Position numbers and translations under genes: made by a program. DNA of 21,037 nucleotides, taken from positions 1 to 21,037 of the forward strand of contig FR901655.1 in the NCBI GenBank assembly GCA_000437675.1, given 5' to 3'. This stretch comes from Prevotella sp. CAG:891 (GTDB lineage: Bacteria; Bacteroidota; Bacteroidia; Bacteroidales; Bacteroidaceae). The notes under the pieces were generated by a model. The model did no database searches. It was not told where the DNA came from and worked only from the letters and a program-made list of their open reading frames with translations. This document shows, piece by piece, positions 8,712-16,209 of this stretch (the first letter of the stretch is position 1; every line of letters begins with the position of its first letter).

Positions 8712-10814
8712 ATGGCAAATGAAAGAAACATTGGTAGGATTGTTACTGTAGATAGCCTATCTGTCTATGTCCGCTTGGATGATGACTTGAAGAGTCTGTA
8801 TAAGAGCGGATATGAAGAGATTTATCCAGTAGCACGCATAAACTCTTACATTATCATACCAGTAGGAGCAGAACGTATTGTGGCAATGGTGAATCGTGTG
8901 ATGACGAGGGAAGAAACCGACTTGACAAAATCCTCAGGTGCTATATTCTTGACGGAATCAAGTAGGTATTTGTCGGCTACCATGGTTGGAACTATATATG
9001 GAGACAAATACATTCAAGGAGTGTACAACTATCCGATATTAGACAATCCAGTATGGTTTGTAACACGTGATGATCTAAACATCATTTTTGACCAAAAGGA
9101 AAATGCTGAGAAAATAGATTTCAAGGAAGATTTTTATTTGCCTATAGGTAGTTCTCCTGCCTTTCCCGATTTTCAAGTAAAAATAAATCCTGACCGTATG
9201 TTCGGTAAGCATGTCGCCATATTAGGAAATACAGGTTCGGGAAAGTCTTGCACTTTGACGGCAATACTGCAGAGTCTTTTCAAATTTCAGTATAATGGAC
9301 AACATTTGAAGAATGCACACATTGTGATTTTTGACACAAATGGCGAATACAAGGATGCCTTTGATATTGATAGTAAGTATAGAGTTAATCCATTCTGGAT
9401 AAACGATGAAGGATTGAAAGTTCCATATTGGTTTATGAACTATGATGATATGGACTATTTGTTTGAACCTACTTCTGGCACACAAGGACCTGTGCTGAAA
9501 AGGGCATTGGGGTTGGCTAAGAGTAAGCTAAAAGAAGAATCAAAAAAATGTATACCTAAATTGTATATCAATAGCCTCAAGAATCTGATTGAAAATTTGA
9601 ATTCTGGTGGATATAAAGCTAAGGCTGCTATAATAGAAGATGTAGAATCACTTTTAGAGGCTTTCAAGGAATTACAAGATAATCGAGCAACTGATTTTGA
9701 TGTTACGGAAATCAATACAAATTTGGCTTCTTTAATGACTCAAATAGGACCCAATAAGGTTTATAAGAGTGGAGAATATATAAAAGGTGGTTATGAACAG
9801 AAGTTAGTAAATAAAGTTGTAGAATCTATTACGGCATCATTAGATGAATATCAAAAAACGATGGTAGAGGTTGCTTCTTCAGAGAACCGCAATATTGACA
9901 TACCATTATATTATGACTTTAAATTGCTTTTGTCATCTTGTTTTGATTATGCAATCAAGGAATCCGCAGCATCACAAGACAAATTGAATGAATATGTTTC
10001 AACCTTGAAACTGAGAATGCAATCATTTGTAGATGACATTAGATTGGCACAACCACTCTTGTTGGACAAGCCAAAGGAAATAGAAAATGTGTTGGTGAAG
10101 TTCTTAGCGTATATACTTGGAGATTATTGTGATGTCTATACAAAAGATGGTGACGGGAAGACAATTTATGATGATTATTTTGGTAATAGTGAAGGTGAAG
10201 GGAATAAAGTAAACAGTCAAATAACAATCATTGATATGTCGCTTCTTCCTTTCCAAGTACTTGAAACCATTACAGGTCTTATTGGAAGAATCATTTTGGA
10301 ATTCCTTTCAAGATTTGACAAGGATAAGCGTGGTAGTATGCCTGTCGTCATTGCGTTGGAAGAAGCACAAAACTATATACCTGAGATAAACAGAAAAGAC
10401 AGAGAATCCATATCAAGAAAGGTTTTTGAGAGAATCGCTCGTGAGGGAAGAAAGTATGGACTTTCGTTGCTGATTTCAAGTCAACGCCCTTCTGAACTAT
10501 CAAAGACTGTTTTGTCACAATGCAACAGCTTTATAGTGCATCGAATTCAAAATCCCGATGACCAAGTATATATTCGTAAACTTGTTTCATCAGCAAACTC
10601 TGAGATTCTGAATCAGCTTCCAACCCTTCCGCAACAACATGTAATTATTATGGGTGATTGTGTAAGAACTCCTGTTGTGGCAAGAATGAATACAACTAAA
10701 CCATTACCTAACAGCAATAATCCTGAGTTTGTAAAGAATTGGTTGGTAGAAGATAAGATTGATTACCAAGAAGTGGTAGATAAATGGTTGGAAAAGAAAA
10801 AGGACATTGATTGA
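8712..10814 (+). CDS. HerA/DUF87-family hexameric ATPase of a SIR2-HerA defence pair
   Basis: This is a 700-residue ATPase of the HerA-FtsK superfamily. An N-terminal HAS-barrel-like region of about 130 residues precedes Walker A GNTGSGKS (about residues 171-178). Walker B is VVIALEEAQNY near 545-555, with the Glu pair typical of HerA. SRKVFERIAREGRKYG provides candidate arginine fingers, and LLISSQRPSELS is the sensor-like strand. A helical, charged insertion separates the two nucleotide motifs. HerA proteins form hexameric DNA translocases; in SIR2-HerA systems they assemble with SIR2 into a NAD-depleting and nucleic-acid-acting complex. An ATG at 8685 lies inside the SIR2 gene; 8712, one base after that gene's stop, gives the normal N-terminus. 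The stop TGA overlaps the next start by one base. It could in principle pair with a NurA-type nuclease, but none is nearby. Confidence 0.88.
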   Translation: MANERNIGRIVTVDSLSVYVRLDDDLKSLYKSGYEEIYPVARINSYIIIPVGAERIVAMVNRVMTREETDLTKSSGAIFLTESSRYLSATMVGTIYGDKYIQGVYNYPILDNPVWFVTRDDLNIIFDQKENAEKIDFKEDFYLPIGSSPAFPDFQVKINPDRMFGKHVAILGNTGSGKSCTLTAILQSLFKFQYNGQHLKNAHIVIFDTNGEYKDAFDIDSKYRVNPFWINDEGLKVPYWFMNYDDMDYLFEPTSGTQGPVLKRALGLAKSKLKEESKKCIPKLYINSLKNLIENLNSGGYKAKAAIIEDVESLLEAFKELQDNRATDFDVTEINTNLASLMTQIGPNKVYKSGEYIKGGYEQKLVNKVVESITASLDEYQKTMVEVASSENRNIDIPLYYDFKLLLSSCFDYAIKESAASQDKLNEYVSTLKLRMQSFVDDIRLAQPLLLDKPKEIENVLVKFLAYILGDYCDVYTKDGDGKTIYDDYFGNSEGEGNKVNSQITIIDMSLLPFQVLETITGLIGRIILEFLSRFDKDKRGSMPVVIALEEAQNYIPEINRKDRESISRKVFERIAREGRKYGLSLLISSQRPSELSKTVLSQCNSFIVHRIQNPDDQVYIRKLVSSANSEILNQLPTLPQQHVIIMGDCVRTPVVARMNTTKPLPNSNNPEFVKNWLVEDKIDYQEVVDKWLEKKKDID

Positions 10815-11893
10815 TGGATTTGTTATTTGATTTAATAAAGATTGCTCTTGGAGCTAAAAGTGAGTTGCCTTATTCACCATCGGCAATAGAATGGAACCAA
10901 CTATTTAACTTGGCTGCAAAACAAACTCTAATAGGTGTATGTTTTGCAGGAGTGCAAAAGTTGCGCAAGAAAGGAAGTAGAAGTGTGGAGGCGCTTCCAT
11001 CTACGTTGTTTATGAAATGGTTGTCGAATACAGCACAGATTCAACGGCGTAACGAGCTTATGGATAGGCTTTCGGCTGATATGTGGCAAAAGCTGAGGAT
11101 TGCGGGTCTTGATGCTGCTTTGTTGAAAGGTCAAGGCATTGCATTGCTATATGGAGAACTGGTGATATTAAGACAGAGCGGTGATATAGATATGTGGGTA
11201 AAAGGTGGTTTTGATAAGGTGAGCAATTATATTCAAAACACTTGCCCTTCGGATGATTTTGCATATCATAGATTTCACTACAACATATACAAAGAAACAG
11301 AAGTGGAGTTACATTTTCGCCCTACATTGATGCGCAACCTTTGGGACAATAGAAAGCTGCAAAAATGGTGTGACAGTTTTGATCCAAATTCCTTTATTTT
11401 GACAGACAAGGGATTTGCTGTGCCTCCTGCAAGTTTCAACAGAGTGTTTATCCTAACACATATTTACAGACATTTCTTGTTTGAGGGTATTGGACTTAGA
11501 CAAGTGATGGACTACTTTTTTGTGCTTAAAGCAGACAAGGCAAGTGAGAAGGAAAAGGATGAGGCTATGCGCTTGCTTGAGGAGTTGAGGATGAAAAAAT
11601 TTGCTGGCGCAGTGATGTGGGTGCTGCATGAATACTTGGGATTGTCAATGGATTATTTGCTTTGTCCACCCAATGAAAAGGAAGGACGTTTCTTATTGTC
11701 GGAGATTGAACAGACAGGAAACTTCGGAAAAGAAGACAAGAGATATAAAGGTAATAGCAAGATGAAGATGATGGCCAGGCATGGGGCGCATTTGTTGATG
11801 CACTATCCATCGGAGGTTGTTTGGACTCCTATATGGCTGGTTTATCATAGAATATGGAAAAACATAAAGAAGAAAAATATAAATAAAACATAA
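10814..11893 (+). CDS. nucleotidyltransferase-fold protein (NTP_transf_5 type)
   Basis: This 359-residue protein shows the NTP_transf_5 pattern: LLKGQGIALLYGE near residue 104, a conserved Arg, then GDIDMWV, whose Asp124 and Asp126 match the metal-binding Asp pair of the DNA polymerase beta-like nucleotidyltransferase fold. A largely helical C-terminal half follows. The family is uncharacterised biochemically but is frequent in Bacteroidales capsule loci, so a polysaccharide-related role is the default. Its start lies on the last base of the HerA stop (TGATG), so it is translationally coupled to the defence pair. This leaves open whether it belongs to the capsule operon or works with SIR2-HerA. 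A TTG three bases upstream is a weaker start. A glycosyltransferase follows after three bases. Confidence 0.75.
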   Translation: MDLLFDLIKIALGAKSELPYSPSAIEWNQLFNLAAKQTLIGVCFAGVQKLRKKGSRSVEALPSTLFMKWLSNTAQIQRRNELMDRLSADMWQKLRIAGLDAALLKGQGIALLYGELVILRQSGDIDMWVKGGFDKVSNYIQNTCPSDDFAYHRFHYNIYKETEVELHFRPTLMRNLWDNRKLQKWCDSFDPNSFILTDKGFAVPPASFNRVFILTHIYRHFLFEGIGLRQVMDYFFVLKADKASEKEKDEAMRLLEELRMKKFAGAVMWVLHEYLGLSMDYLLCPPNEKEGRFLLSEIEQTGNFGKEDKRYKGNSKMKMMARHGAHLLMHYPSEVVWTPIWLVYHRIWKNIKKKNINKT

Positions 11894-11896
11894 GAC

Positions 11897-13030
11897 ATGA
11901 AACAGAAGAAACTGTTTATGGTGGTGAATGTAGATTGGTTTTTCCTTTCACATAGACTACCTGTGGCGTTGGCTGCAAAGGACGCTGGATGGGATATGAC
12001 GATTGTCACTGCTGATACAGGTAAGATGCACGTTATAAAAGAAAACGGTTTGAAGGTGATTAACTTACCTATGAGCCGAAGTGGAATGAATATTATGGAG
12101 GAATTGAAAACATTGAGATTTCTTTATAATCTTTATTCAAAAGAACGTCCTGATGTGGTTCATCATGTGGGAATGAAGACTATTCTTTGGGGTACTCTGG
12201 CTGCCAAATTCAGTAAGGTGAAAGGTGTGGTAAATGCCATTAGCGGACTTGGAGGATTCTTTGCTGAGGACAACAAGGGTCTGCTGAGCAAGGTTATGCC
12301 AAAAGTATTGAAATTCTCGCATAACAGACCTAACTTACTTTGCATATTCCAAAATGATGATGACTGGGGACTTTATGTGAAACATGGTATTATCAAGCAC
12401 AATCAAGGACGCTTTATAAAAGGTTCAGGAGTGGACTTGAAGGATTATTGTTATACAGAAGAACCTAAAGAAGGTAAAGTTAAGGTAATTCTTACTGCTC
12501 GTATGATTGTTGAAAAGGGCATTTTTCTGTTGACAGAAGCTGCTGAGAGATTGCGTCCGAAATATGGAGAGGTTGCAGAATTTCTTTTAGTAGGCGGACT
12601 GGACGATCATCCAGGAGCTATCACTAAGGAACAGCTTAACGCTGTGTGTGATGGTAAGTATATTAAGTGGTTAGGTTACAGAACTGACGTGCGTGACTTA
12701 TTGAAACAGAGCCATATCGTTGCTTTCCCATCATATTACATGGAAGGCTTGCCCAAAAGCCTTATTGAGGCTGATGCTATTGGCCGACCTATTATTACAA
12801 GCAATTCGGTAGGCTGTAAGGAAACTGTTGTGGATGGTGAGAATGGATTTTTGATAAAACCAAAAGATGTGGATGCTCTGACTGAAAAACTGGACTTGCT
12901 TATCAGCAATGCTAATTTAAGAAAGAGCATGGGACTGGCAAGCCGTAAGTATGCAGAGAAATATTTTGACATTGAGATTGTGGAGGAGAGACACCTTAAA
13001 ATATATAATGAATTGTTAGGACAGAAATGA
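11897..13030 (+). CDS. glycosyltransferase family 4 (PglA-like)
   Basis: This is a 377-residue GT-B enzyme. The N-terminal domain begins FMVVNVDWFFLSHRLPVA, a pattern shared with PglA/WbpU-like transferases that add the second sugar to undecaprenyl-diphosphate-linked sugars. The C-terminal domain has VILTARMIVEKGIFLL, GYRTDVRDLL and MEGLPKSLIEADAIGRPI from about residue 282, which contains the catalytic Glu region that contacts the nucleotide-sugar phosphates. Placement just before a nucleotide-sugar epimerase and an initiating transferase fits early repeat-unit assembly. The stop overlaps the next start as ATGA. No signal peptide is seen. The GT4 call is strong, but the sugar is a guess from the family (a HexNAc is typical). 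Confidence 0.85.
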   Translation: MKQKKLFMVVNVDWFFLSHRLPVALAAKDAGWDMTIVTADTGKMHVIKENGLKVINLPMSRSGMNIMEELKTLRFLYNLYSKERPDVVHHVGMKTILWGTLAAKFSKVKGVVNAISGLGGFFAEDNKGLLSKVMPKVLKFSHNRPNLLCIFQNDDDWGLYVKHGIIKHNQGRFIKGSGVDLKDYCYTEEPKEGKVKVILTARMIVEKGIFLLTEAAERLRPKYGEVAEFLLVGGLDDHPGAITKEQLNAVCDGKYIKWLGYRTDVRDLLKQSHIVAFPSYYMEGLPKSLIEADAIGRPIITSNSVGCKETVVDGENGFLIKPKDVDALTEKLDLLISNANLRKSMGLASRKYAEKYFDIEIVEERHLKIYNELLGQK

Positions 13031-13911
13031 AGAAAATATTAATCACAGGCGCTGGCTCTTACGTTGGTGAGAGTGTGCGTAAATATATGTTGGCATCAAC
13101 TCCTGGAGAGTTTGAGATTGATGCCGTGGACACCATGGGGGATAATTGGAAGAAAGCTGATTATTCACTTTATGATGTTGTGTTTCATGTGGCTGGTATT
13201 GCTCATGTGAATGCCGACCCGAAGATGGAACCTTTATATTATAAGGTAAATAGAGACTTAACCATTGAGGTTGCCCAACATGCTAAGGAATGTGGCGTTA
13301 AACAATTTATCTTTATGTCAAGCCAGATTGTTTTCCATGAGAGTCAGTCGCTCAAGAGCGAGGTGTTGACTAAAGACACTAAACCAAATCCTAATGGATT
13401 CTATGGCGACTCAAAGCTTCAGGCAGAAATAGGTCTGCATAAGTTGGAATCGGATGACTTCAAAGTGTGTATTCTGCGTCCTTGCATGATATATGGACCT
13501 AATGCAAAAGGAAATTTCCCAAGATTGGCTAAGTTGGCATGCAAGGTGCCTGTATTCCCTTGCTGGCATAATAAACGTTCGATGCTGTATATTGATAACT
13601 TAGCTGAATTTGTGAAACAGGCTGTGTTGCGTGAATTGAGTGGCACATTCTATCCGCAGAATCGTGAACAGGCTGATACTGTGGAAATAATACGTTTTTT
13701 TGCGAAAGCAGCGGGACATAATGTTTGGATTACTCGATTGTTTAATCCTTTTGTATGGCTAGGCTCTTTCTTTCTACAACCTATCAACAAGATGTTTGCC
13801 ACATATTATTATGATCCAAGCATGAGCAAAGAGGATTTTGACTATCAACTTGTGTCGTTTGAAGATAGTCTTAAATATGTAGCTGATAGCTTAGGAATGT
13901 TGAAGGCTTAG
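13027..13911 (+). CDS. NAD-dependent epimerase/dehydratase (extended SDR), nucleotide-sugar modifying
   Basis: This 294-residue protein opens with KKILITGAGSYVG, a GxGxxxG-type Rossmann loop at residues 8-14. It has MSSQIVF near 98-104 for the catalytic Ser region and YGDSK (Tyr126, Lys130) as the YxxxK catalytic pair. This is an extended short-chain dehydrogenase of the kind that epimerises or reduces UDP-linked sugars. Similar genes lie beside WecA/WbpL-type initiating transferases in Bacteroidales capsule loci and in O-antigen clusters, where they make deoxy-amino sugars such as QuiNAc or FucNAc (WbpV/WbpK type). That specific role is inferred from context. It overlaps the preceding glycosyltransferase by four bases and is followed by a 583-base stretch with no intact gene, so the transcript may end or be interrupted here. 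Confidence 0.85.
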   Translation: MKKILITGAGSYVGESVRKYMLASTPGEFEIDAVDTMGDNWKKADYSLYDVVFHVAGIAHVNADPKMEPLYYKVNRDLTIEVAQHAKECGVKQFIFMSSQIVFHESQSLKSEVLTKDTKPNPNGFYGDSKLQAEIGLHKLESDDFKVCILRPCMIYGPNAKGNFPRLAKLACKVPVFPCWHNKRSMLYIDNLAEFVKQAVLRELSGTFYPQNREQADTVEIIRFFAKAAGHNVWITRLFNPFVWLGSFFLQPINKMFATYYYDPSMSKEDFDYQLVSFEDSLKYVADSLGMLKA

Positions 13912-14128
13912 CTATAAAAGTGAAGGTATTTTCCTTATATTGAACACGAATTGTCCAGAAGTCGCCAATGACATTAAACTTGCGGTTGGCAAAATCATTA
14001 AATAAATTATTTACATTATGATGGTTAATATCAAAAAATCCGGAGTGTAGATATGTCTTTTTAATGAGAAGGCATAGTCTACCAAGACCGTCCATTTCCA
14101 ATGGAATGTTATTATCAATGTTGTAATT
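13912..14128 (-). pseudogene. possible decayed coding fragment, minus strand, unidentified
   Basis: On the minus strand there is an open frame from about 14128 down to a stop inside the epimerase gene. Its translation looks protein-like (for example MDGLGRLCLLIKKTYLHSG, then NRKFNVIGDFWTIRVQYK), with good use of both polar and hydrophobic residues. The frame continues upstream of a TAG at 14129-14131 with similar-looking sequence. There is no convincing start or ribosome-binding site, and it runs into the 3' end of the neighbouring gene on the opposite strand. I do not recognise the family. It could be a remnant of a transposase or other accessory gene, or chance. Confidence is low. Confidence 0.3.
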
Positions 14129-14222
14129 CTAGTAGCGGACATAGCGTAGTTGCTTGCATGTCCTACTCCTTAGGGAGCTATTTCAGTAGTAACAGATATC
14201 GTAGGTTTGATGCCCTATATAA

Positions 14223-14492
14223 GAAAAGGTATTGAGAAATAAGGTCTTCAAAAAATCCTTGGGAGAATTGGTAAACTCCCAAGGTAATTTTTCTTGGCAA
14301 ATGCAGTTATCAAGACTTGCGCCCAATAGACAAGAGAGTATTTGATGGAATGTCCCCATCCTCACATTCAAGTTCCGTCGTTGGTGGCACAACCGTTGGA
14401 AGCATCCCCTTGTTTACAAGGAATGGCTCCTCCCCATGTTCCTTACATTGCTATGGAGTCATTTGAGAAGATATAAAACGATAACAGATTAA
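14223..14492 (+). pseudogene. possible remnant 3' end of a gene, plus strand, unidentified
   Basis: In the frame of bases 14223-14492 the plus strand reads as a protein-like stretch interrupted by one TGA at 14343-14345. After that stop it continues with a strongly patterned tail (HNRWKHPLVYKEWLLPMF, then LLWSHLRRYKTITD) that ends in TAA two bases before the start of the next gene. Stop-to-start spacing of that kind is normal inside this operon, which suggests the 3' end of a former gene, now degraded, still in its place. A second frame near 14158-14232 (MSYSLGSYFSSNRYRRF) could be its shifted upstream part. I cannot name the family. The opposite strand also has a short open frame here, so the direction is not certain. 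Confidence 0.3.
14257..14284. terminator. strong hairpin, possible bidirectional terminator
   Basis: CCTTGGGAG (14257-14265) and CTCCCAAGG (14276-14284) form a perfect nine-base-pair stem around a ten-base loop. On the plus strand it is followed by TAATTTTTC. On the minus strand it is followed by the complement of the AAAAAAT that precedes it. This is the layout of a bidirectional intrinsic terminator. It lies in the gene-free stretch between the epimerase and the WecA/WbpL-type gene and would separate the upstream polysaccharide genes from the downstream pair. If the surrounding frame was once coding, the hairpin formed or was retained within the remnant. Confidence 0.5.
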
Positions 14493-14494
14493 AT

Positions 14495-15484
14495 ATGACA
14501 ACCTACTTAATTATTTTCGCCCTGCTCCTGATAGCAGAGTTAGTTTACTTCCGCATTGCCGACCGATTTAACATCATAGACAAGCCCAATGAACGGTCGT
14601 CGCATACGAGCGTGGTGCTGCGAGGTGGCGGCATCATTTTTTTGATTGGTATGTGGGTGTGGAGCGCATTTTATGGGTTTCAATACCCATGGTTTTTAGC
14701 CGGACTGACCTTGGTAGCCGGGGTGAGTTTTGTGGACGACATCCGTTCCTTGCCCGACTCGGTGCGACTGGTGGCACAGTTTGCAGCAGCAGCCATGGCC
14801 TTTTATCAACTGGGCATTCTGCATTGGTCGATGTGGTGGATTGTGGTGCTGGCACTCATTGTATATGTGGGAGCAACGAATGTGATAAACTTTATGGACG
14901 GCATCAATGGCATTACAGCCGGGTATGCACTGGCGGTGTTGGTGCCTTTGGCTTTGGTGAATGCAAAGGGAGGATATGTAGCACAGAGTTTGGTGGTGGT
15001 GGCAGTGTTGTCCGCCTGCGTGTTCTGCCTGTTTAACTTTCGACCGAAAGGAAAGGCCAAGTGTTTTGCCGGTGATGTAGGGTCGATAGGCATGGCGTTT
15101 ATTATGCTGTTTCTGTTGGGCCGTGTGATTCTGGCGACCGAGGACATTACGTGGCTGATATTCCTGTTGGTGTATGGCGTGGACGGTTGTTTGACGATTG
15201 TACACCGCATTATGCTGCATGAAAATTTGGGCGAGGCACACCGCAAGCATGCGTACCAGATTATGGCGAATGAACTGAAGATAGGTCACGTTAAGGTAGC
15301 CTTGCTGTATGTAGGATTGCAGTTGGTCATTTCGCTTGGCTTTATATATATATGTCCGGATACGGTGTTTGCGCATTGGGCATACTTGCTCGGTGCCTTG
15401 GTGGTGTTGGCAGTAGCCTACGTATTGTTTATGAAAAAGTATTATCATTTGCACGAGGCGTATTTGGCTTCATTGAAAAAATAA
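14495..15484 (+). CDS. WecA/WbpL/MraY-type undecaprenyl-phosphate sugar-1-phosphate transferase
   Basis: This 329-residue integral membrane protein belongs to the polyprenyl-phosphate N-acetylhexosamine-1-phosphate transferase family. It has about ten hydrophobic helices and the family's cytoplasmic motifs: IIDKPNERSSHT near the N-terminus, VDDIRSLPD with Asp81 and Asp82 for Mg2+/substrate binding, NFMDGING at 132-139 with Asp135, and the HRKHAYQ loop with His249 and His252. It would load the first sugar phosphate (for example GlcNAc-, FucNAc- or QuiNAc-1-phosphate) onto undecaprenyl phosphate to start the repeat unit. The preceding epimerase fits as donor-sugar provider. Base composition is clearly more GC-rich than the genes on both sides: bases 14581-14640 are about 58% G+C by hand count. 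The start is two bases after the apparent remnant frame. The exact sugar is not predictable. Confidence 0.9.
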   Translation: MTTYLIIFALLLIAELVYFRIADRFNIIDKPNERSSHTSVVLRGGGIIFLIGMWVWSAFYGFQYPWFLAGLTLVAGVSFVDDIRSLPDSVRLVAQFAAAAMAFYQLGILHWSMWWIVVLALIVYVGATNVINFMDGINGITAGYALAVLVPLALVNAKGGYVAQSLVVVAVLSACVFCLFNFRPKGKAKCFAGDVGSIGMAFIMLFLLGRVILATEDITWLIFLLVYGVDGCLTIVHRIMLHENLGEAHRKHAYQIMANELKIGHVKVALLYVGLQLVISLGFIYICPDTVFAHWAYLLGALVVLAVAYVLFMKKYYHLHEAYLASLKK

Positions 15485-15579
15485 TAAGATTAGTAACTTC
15501 AAGACATGGATTTCATAGATTGTAGGAACAATGGTTCGTACGATTTATGAGGTTCATGTTTTGTTTATTTATAACGATT

Positions 15580-16182
15580 ATGGAAATTAACAAAGACTTT
15601 TTAAACCAGTTGTTTGAACAAGCGAAGGCGAATCCACGTTTGCGTCAGAACCTGGATTTGCGCACATCGGCAGCCGATAACAGTCAGCGTATGCTGAATG
15701 CGTTATTGCCCGGAACGATTGTCCCCATTCACCGACATCCTCACAGCACGGAGAACGTATTTCTGTTGTGTGGAAAGATTGTGGAGGTAATTTGTGACGA
15801 AAACGGCAACGAAACGAAGCGCATAGAGCTTGACCCGGCAATAGGCAATTACGGGTGTGTGGTGCCACAGGGGGCGTGGCATACGGTGGAGGTGTTGGAA
15901 CCTTCGGTTATCTACGAAGCAAAGGACGGAAAGTACGGTGAAGATGGTAGCGGTTCGTTGGATGAGTTCAAGGCTAAGCAAGCAGAGAATGAGGCATCGG
16001 CGCAACAAACTTCACCGGCATTCAGCAATGGTCTGGGTGATTTGAAAAAGAACATTGAGTATCTGATAGGCATGGAACGTCAGTCGGGTAGTATGGACGT
16101 TATCACTCCGCTGTATGTGTCGCGTATGCTGCATGTGCCATTGGAAGAGGTGGAGCGGGTGATGAAAGAAATGAATGATTGA
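15580..16182 (+). CDS. WbuC-family cupin metalloprotein with C-terminal extension
   Basis: This is a 200-residue protein. Residues 1-130 are a cupin of the WbuC type, with NSQRMLNAL, then PIHRHPHSTENVF carrying His51, His53, His55 and Glu58, and GAWHTVE with His101 as further metal ligand. WbuC genes are typical passengers of O-antigen and capsule clusters; the reaction is unknown and may be sugar modification. A low-complexity linker leads to a 50-residue helical tail (about 148-200) with charged and hydrophobic periodicity, reminiscent of a small HTH or dimerisation element; standard WbuC proteins are about 130-160 residues. An ATG at 15547 would add eleven residues that look out of frame with the family N-terminus, so 15580 is chosen. 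It closes the GC-rich pair, and its stop codon sits in a hairpin before the defence cassette. Confidence 0.8.
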   Translation: MEINKDFLNQLFEQAKANPRLRQNLDLRTSAADNSQRMLNALLPGTIVPIHRHPHSTENVFLLCGKIVEVICDENGNETKRIELDPAIGNYGCVVPQGAWHTVEVLEPSVIYEAKDGKYGEDGSGSLDEFKAKQAENEASAQQTSPAFSNGLGDLKKNIEYLIGMERQSGSMDVITPLYVSRMLHVPLEEVERVMKEMND

Positions 16183-16190
16183 CATTCATT
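16170..16190. other. hairpin spanning the WbuC stop codon
   Basis: AATGAATG (16170-16177) and CATTCATT (16183-16190) form a perfect eight-base-pair inverted repeat with a five-base loop that contains the TGA stop of the cupin gene. It is AT-rich and followed by ATATATAAAC and not by a T-run, so it is a weak candidate for a terminator. It marks the junction between the GC-rich polysaccharide pair and the AT-rich four-gene cassette and may be an attenuator, an operator or chance. Confidence 0.25.
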
Positions 16191-16209
16191 ATATATAAAC
16201 GGAATTAGT

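Noticed and set aside
14091..14105. Short hairpin TCCATT-TCC-AATGGA
   Set aside because: Six base pairs with a three-base loop and no T-run; expected by chance in a stretch of this length.
14132..14166. Imperfect inverted repeat GGACAT...ATGTCC in the decayed stretch
   Set aside because: Considered as a mobile-element end, but there is no second copy, no target duplication and no intact transposase nearby.
14183..14392. 69-residue minus-strand frame in the decayed stretch
   Set aside because: No recognisable pattern, and it competes with a plus-strand frame whose end abuts the next gene; direction remains uncertain, so it is not listed as a gene.
14653..15036. 127-residue plus-strand frame inside the WecA/WbpL-type gene
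   Set aside because: Out of frame with a well-supported gene and has a Gly/Cys/Arg-rich composition without family features.
14696..15454. 252-residue open frame on the minus strand across the WecA/WbpL-type gene
   Set aside because: Translation is rich in Gln, His and Cys with no domain pattern, and it lies opposite a clear membrane enzyme with all its motifs; it is a shadow of GC-rich codon bias.
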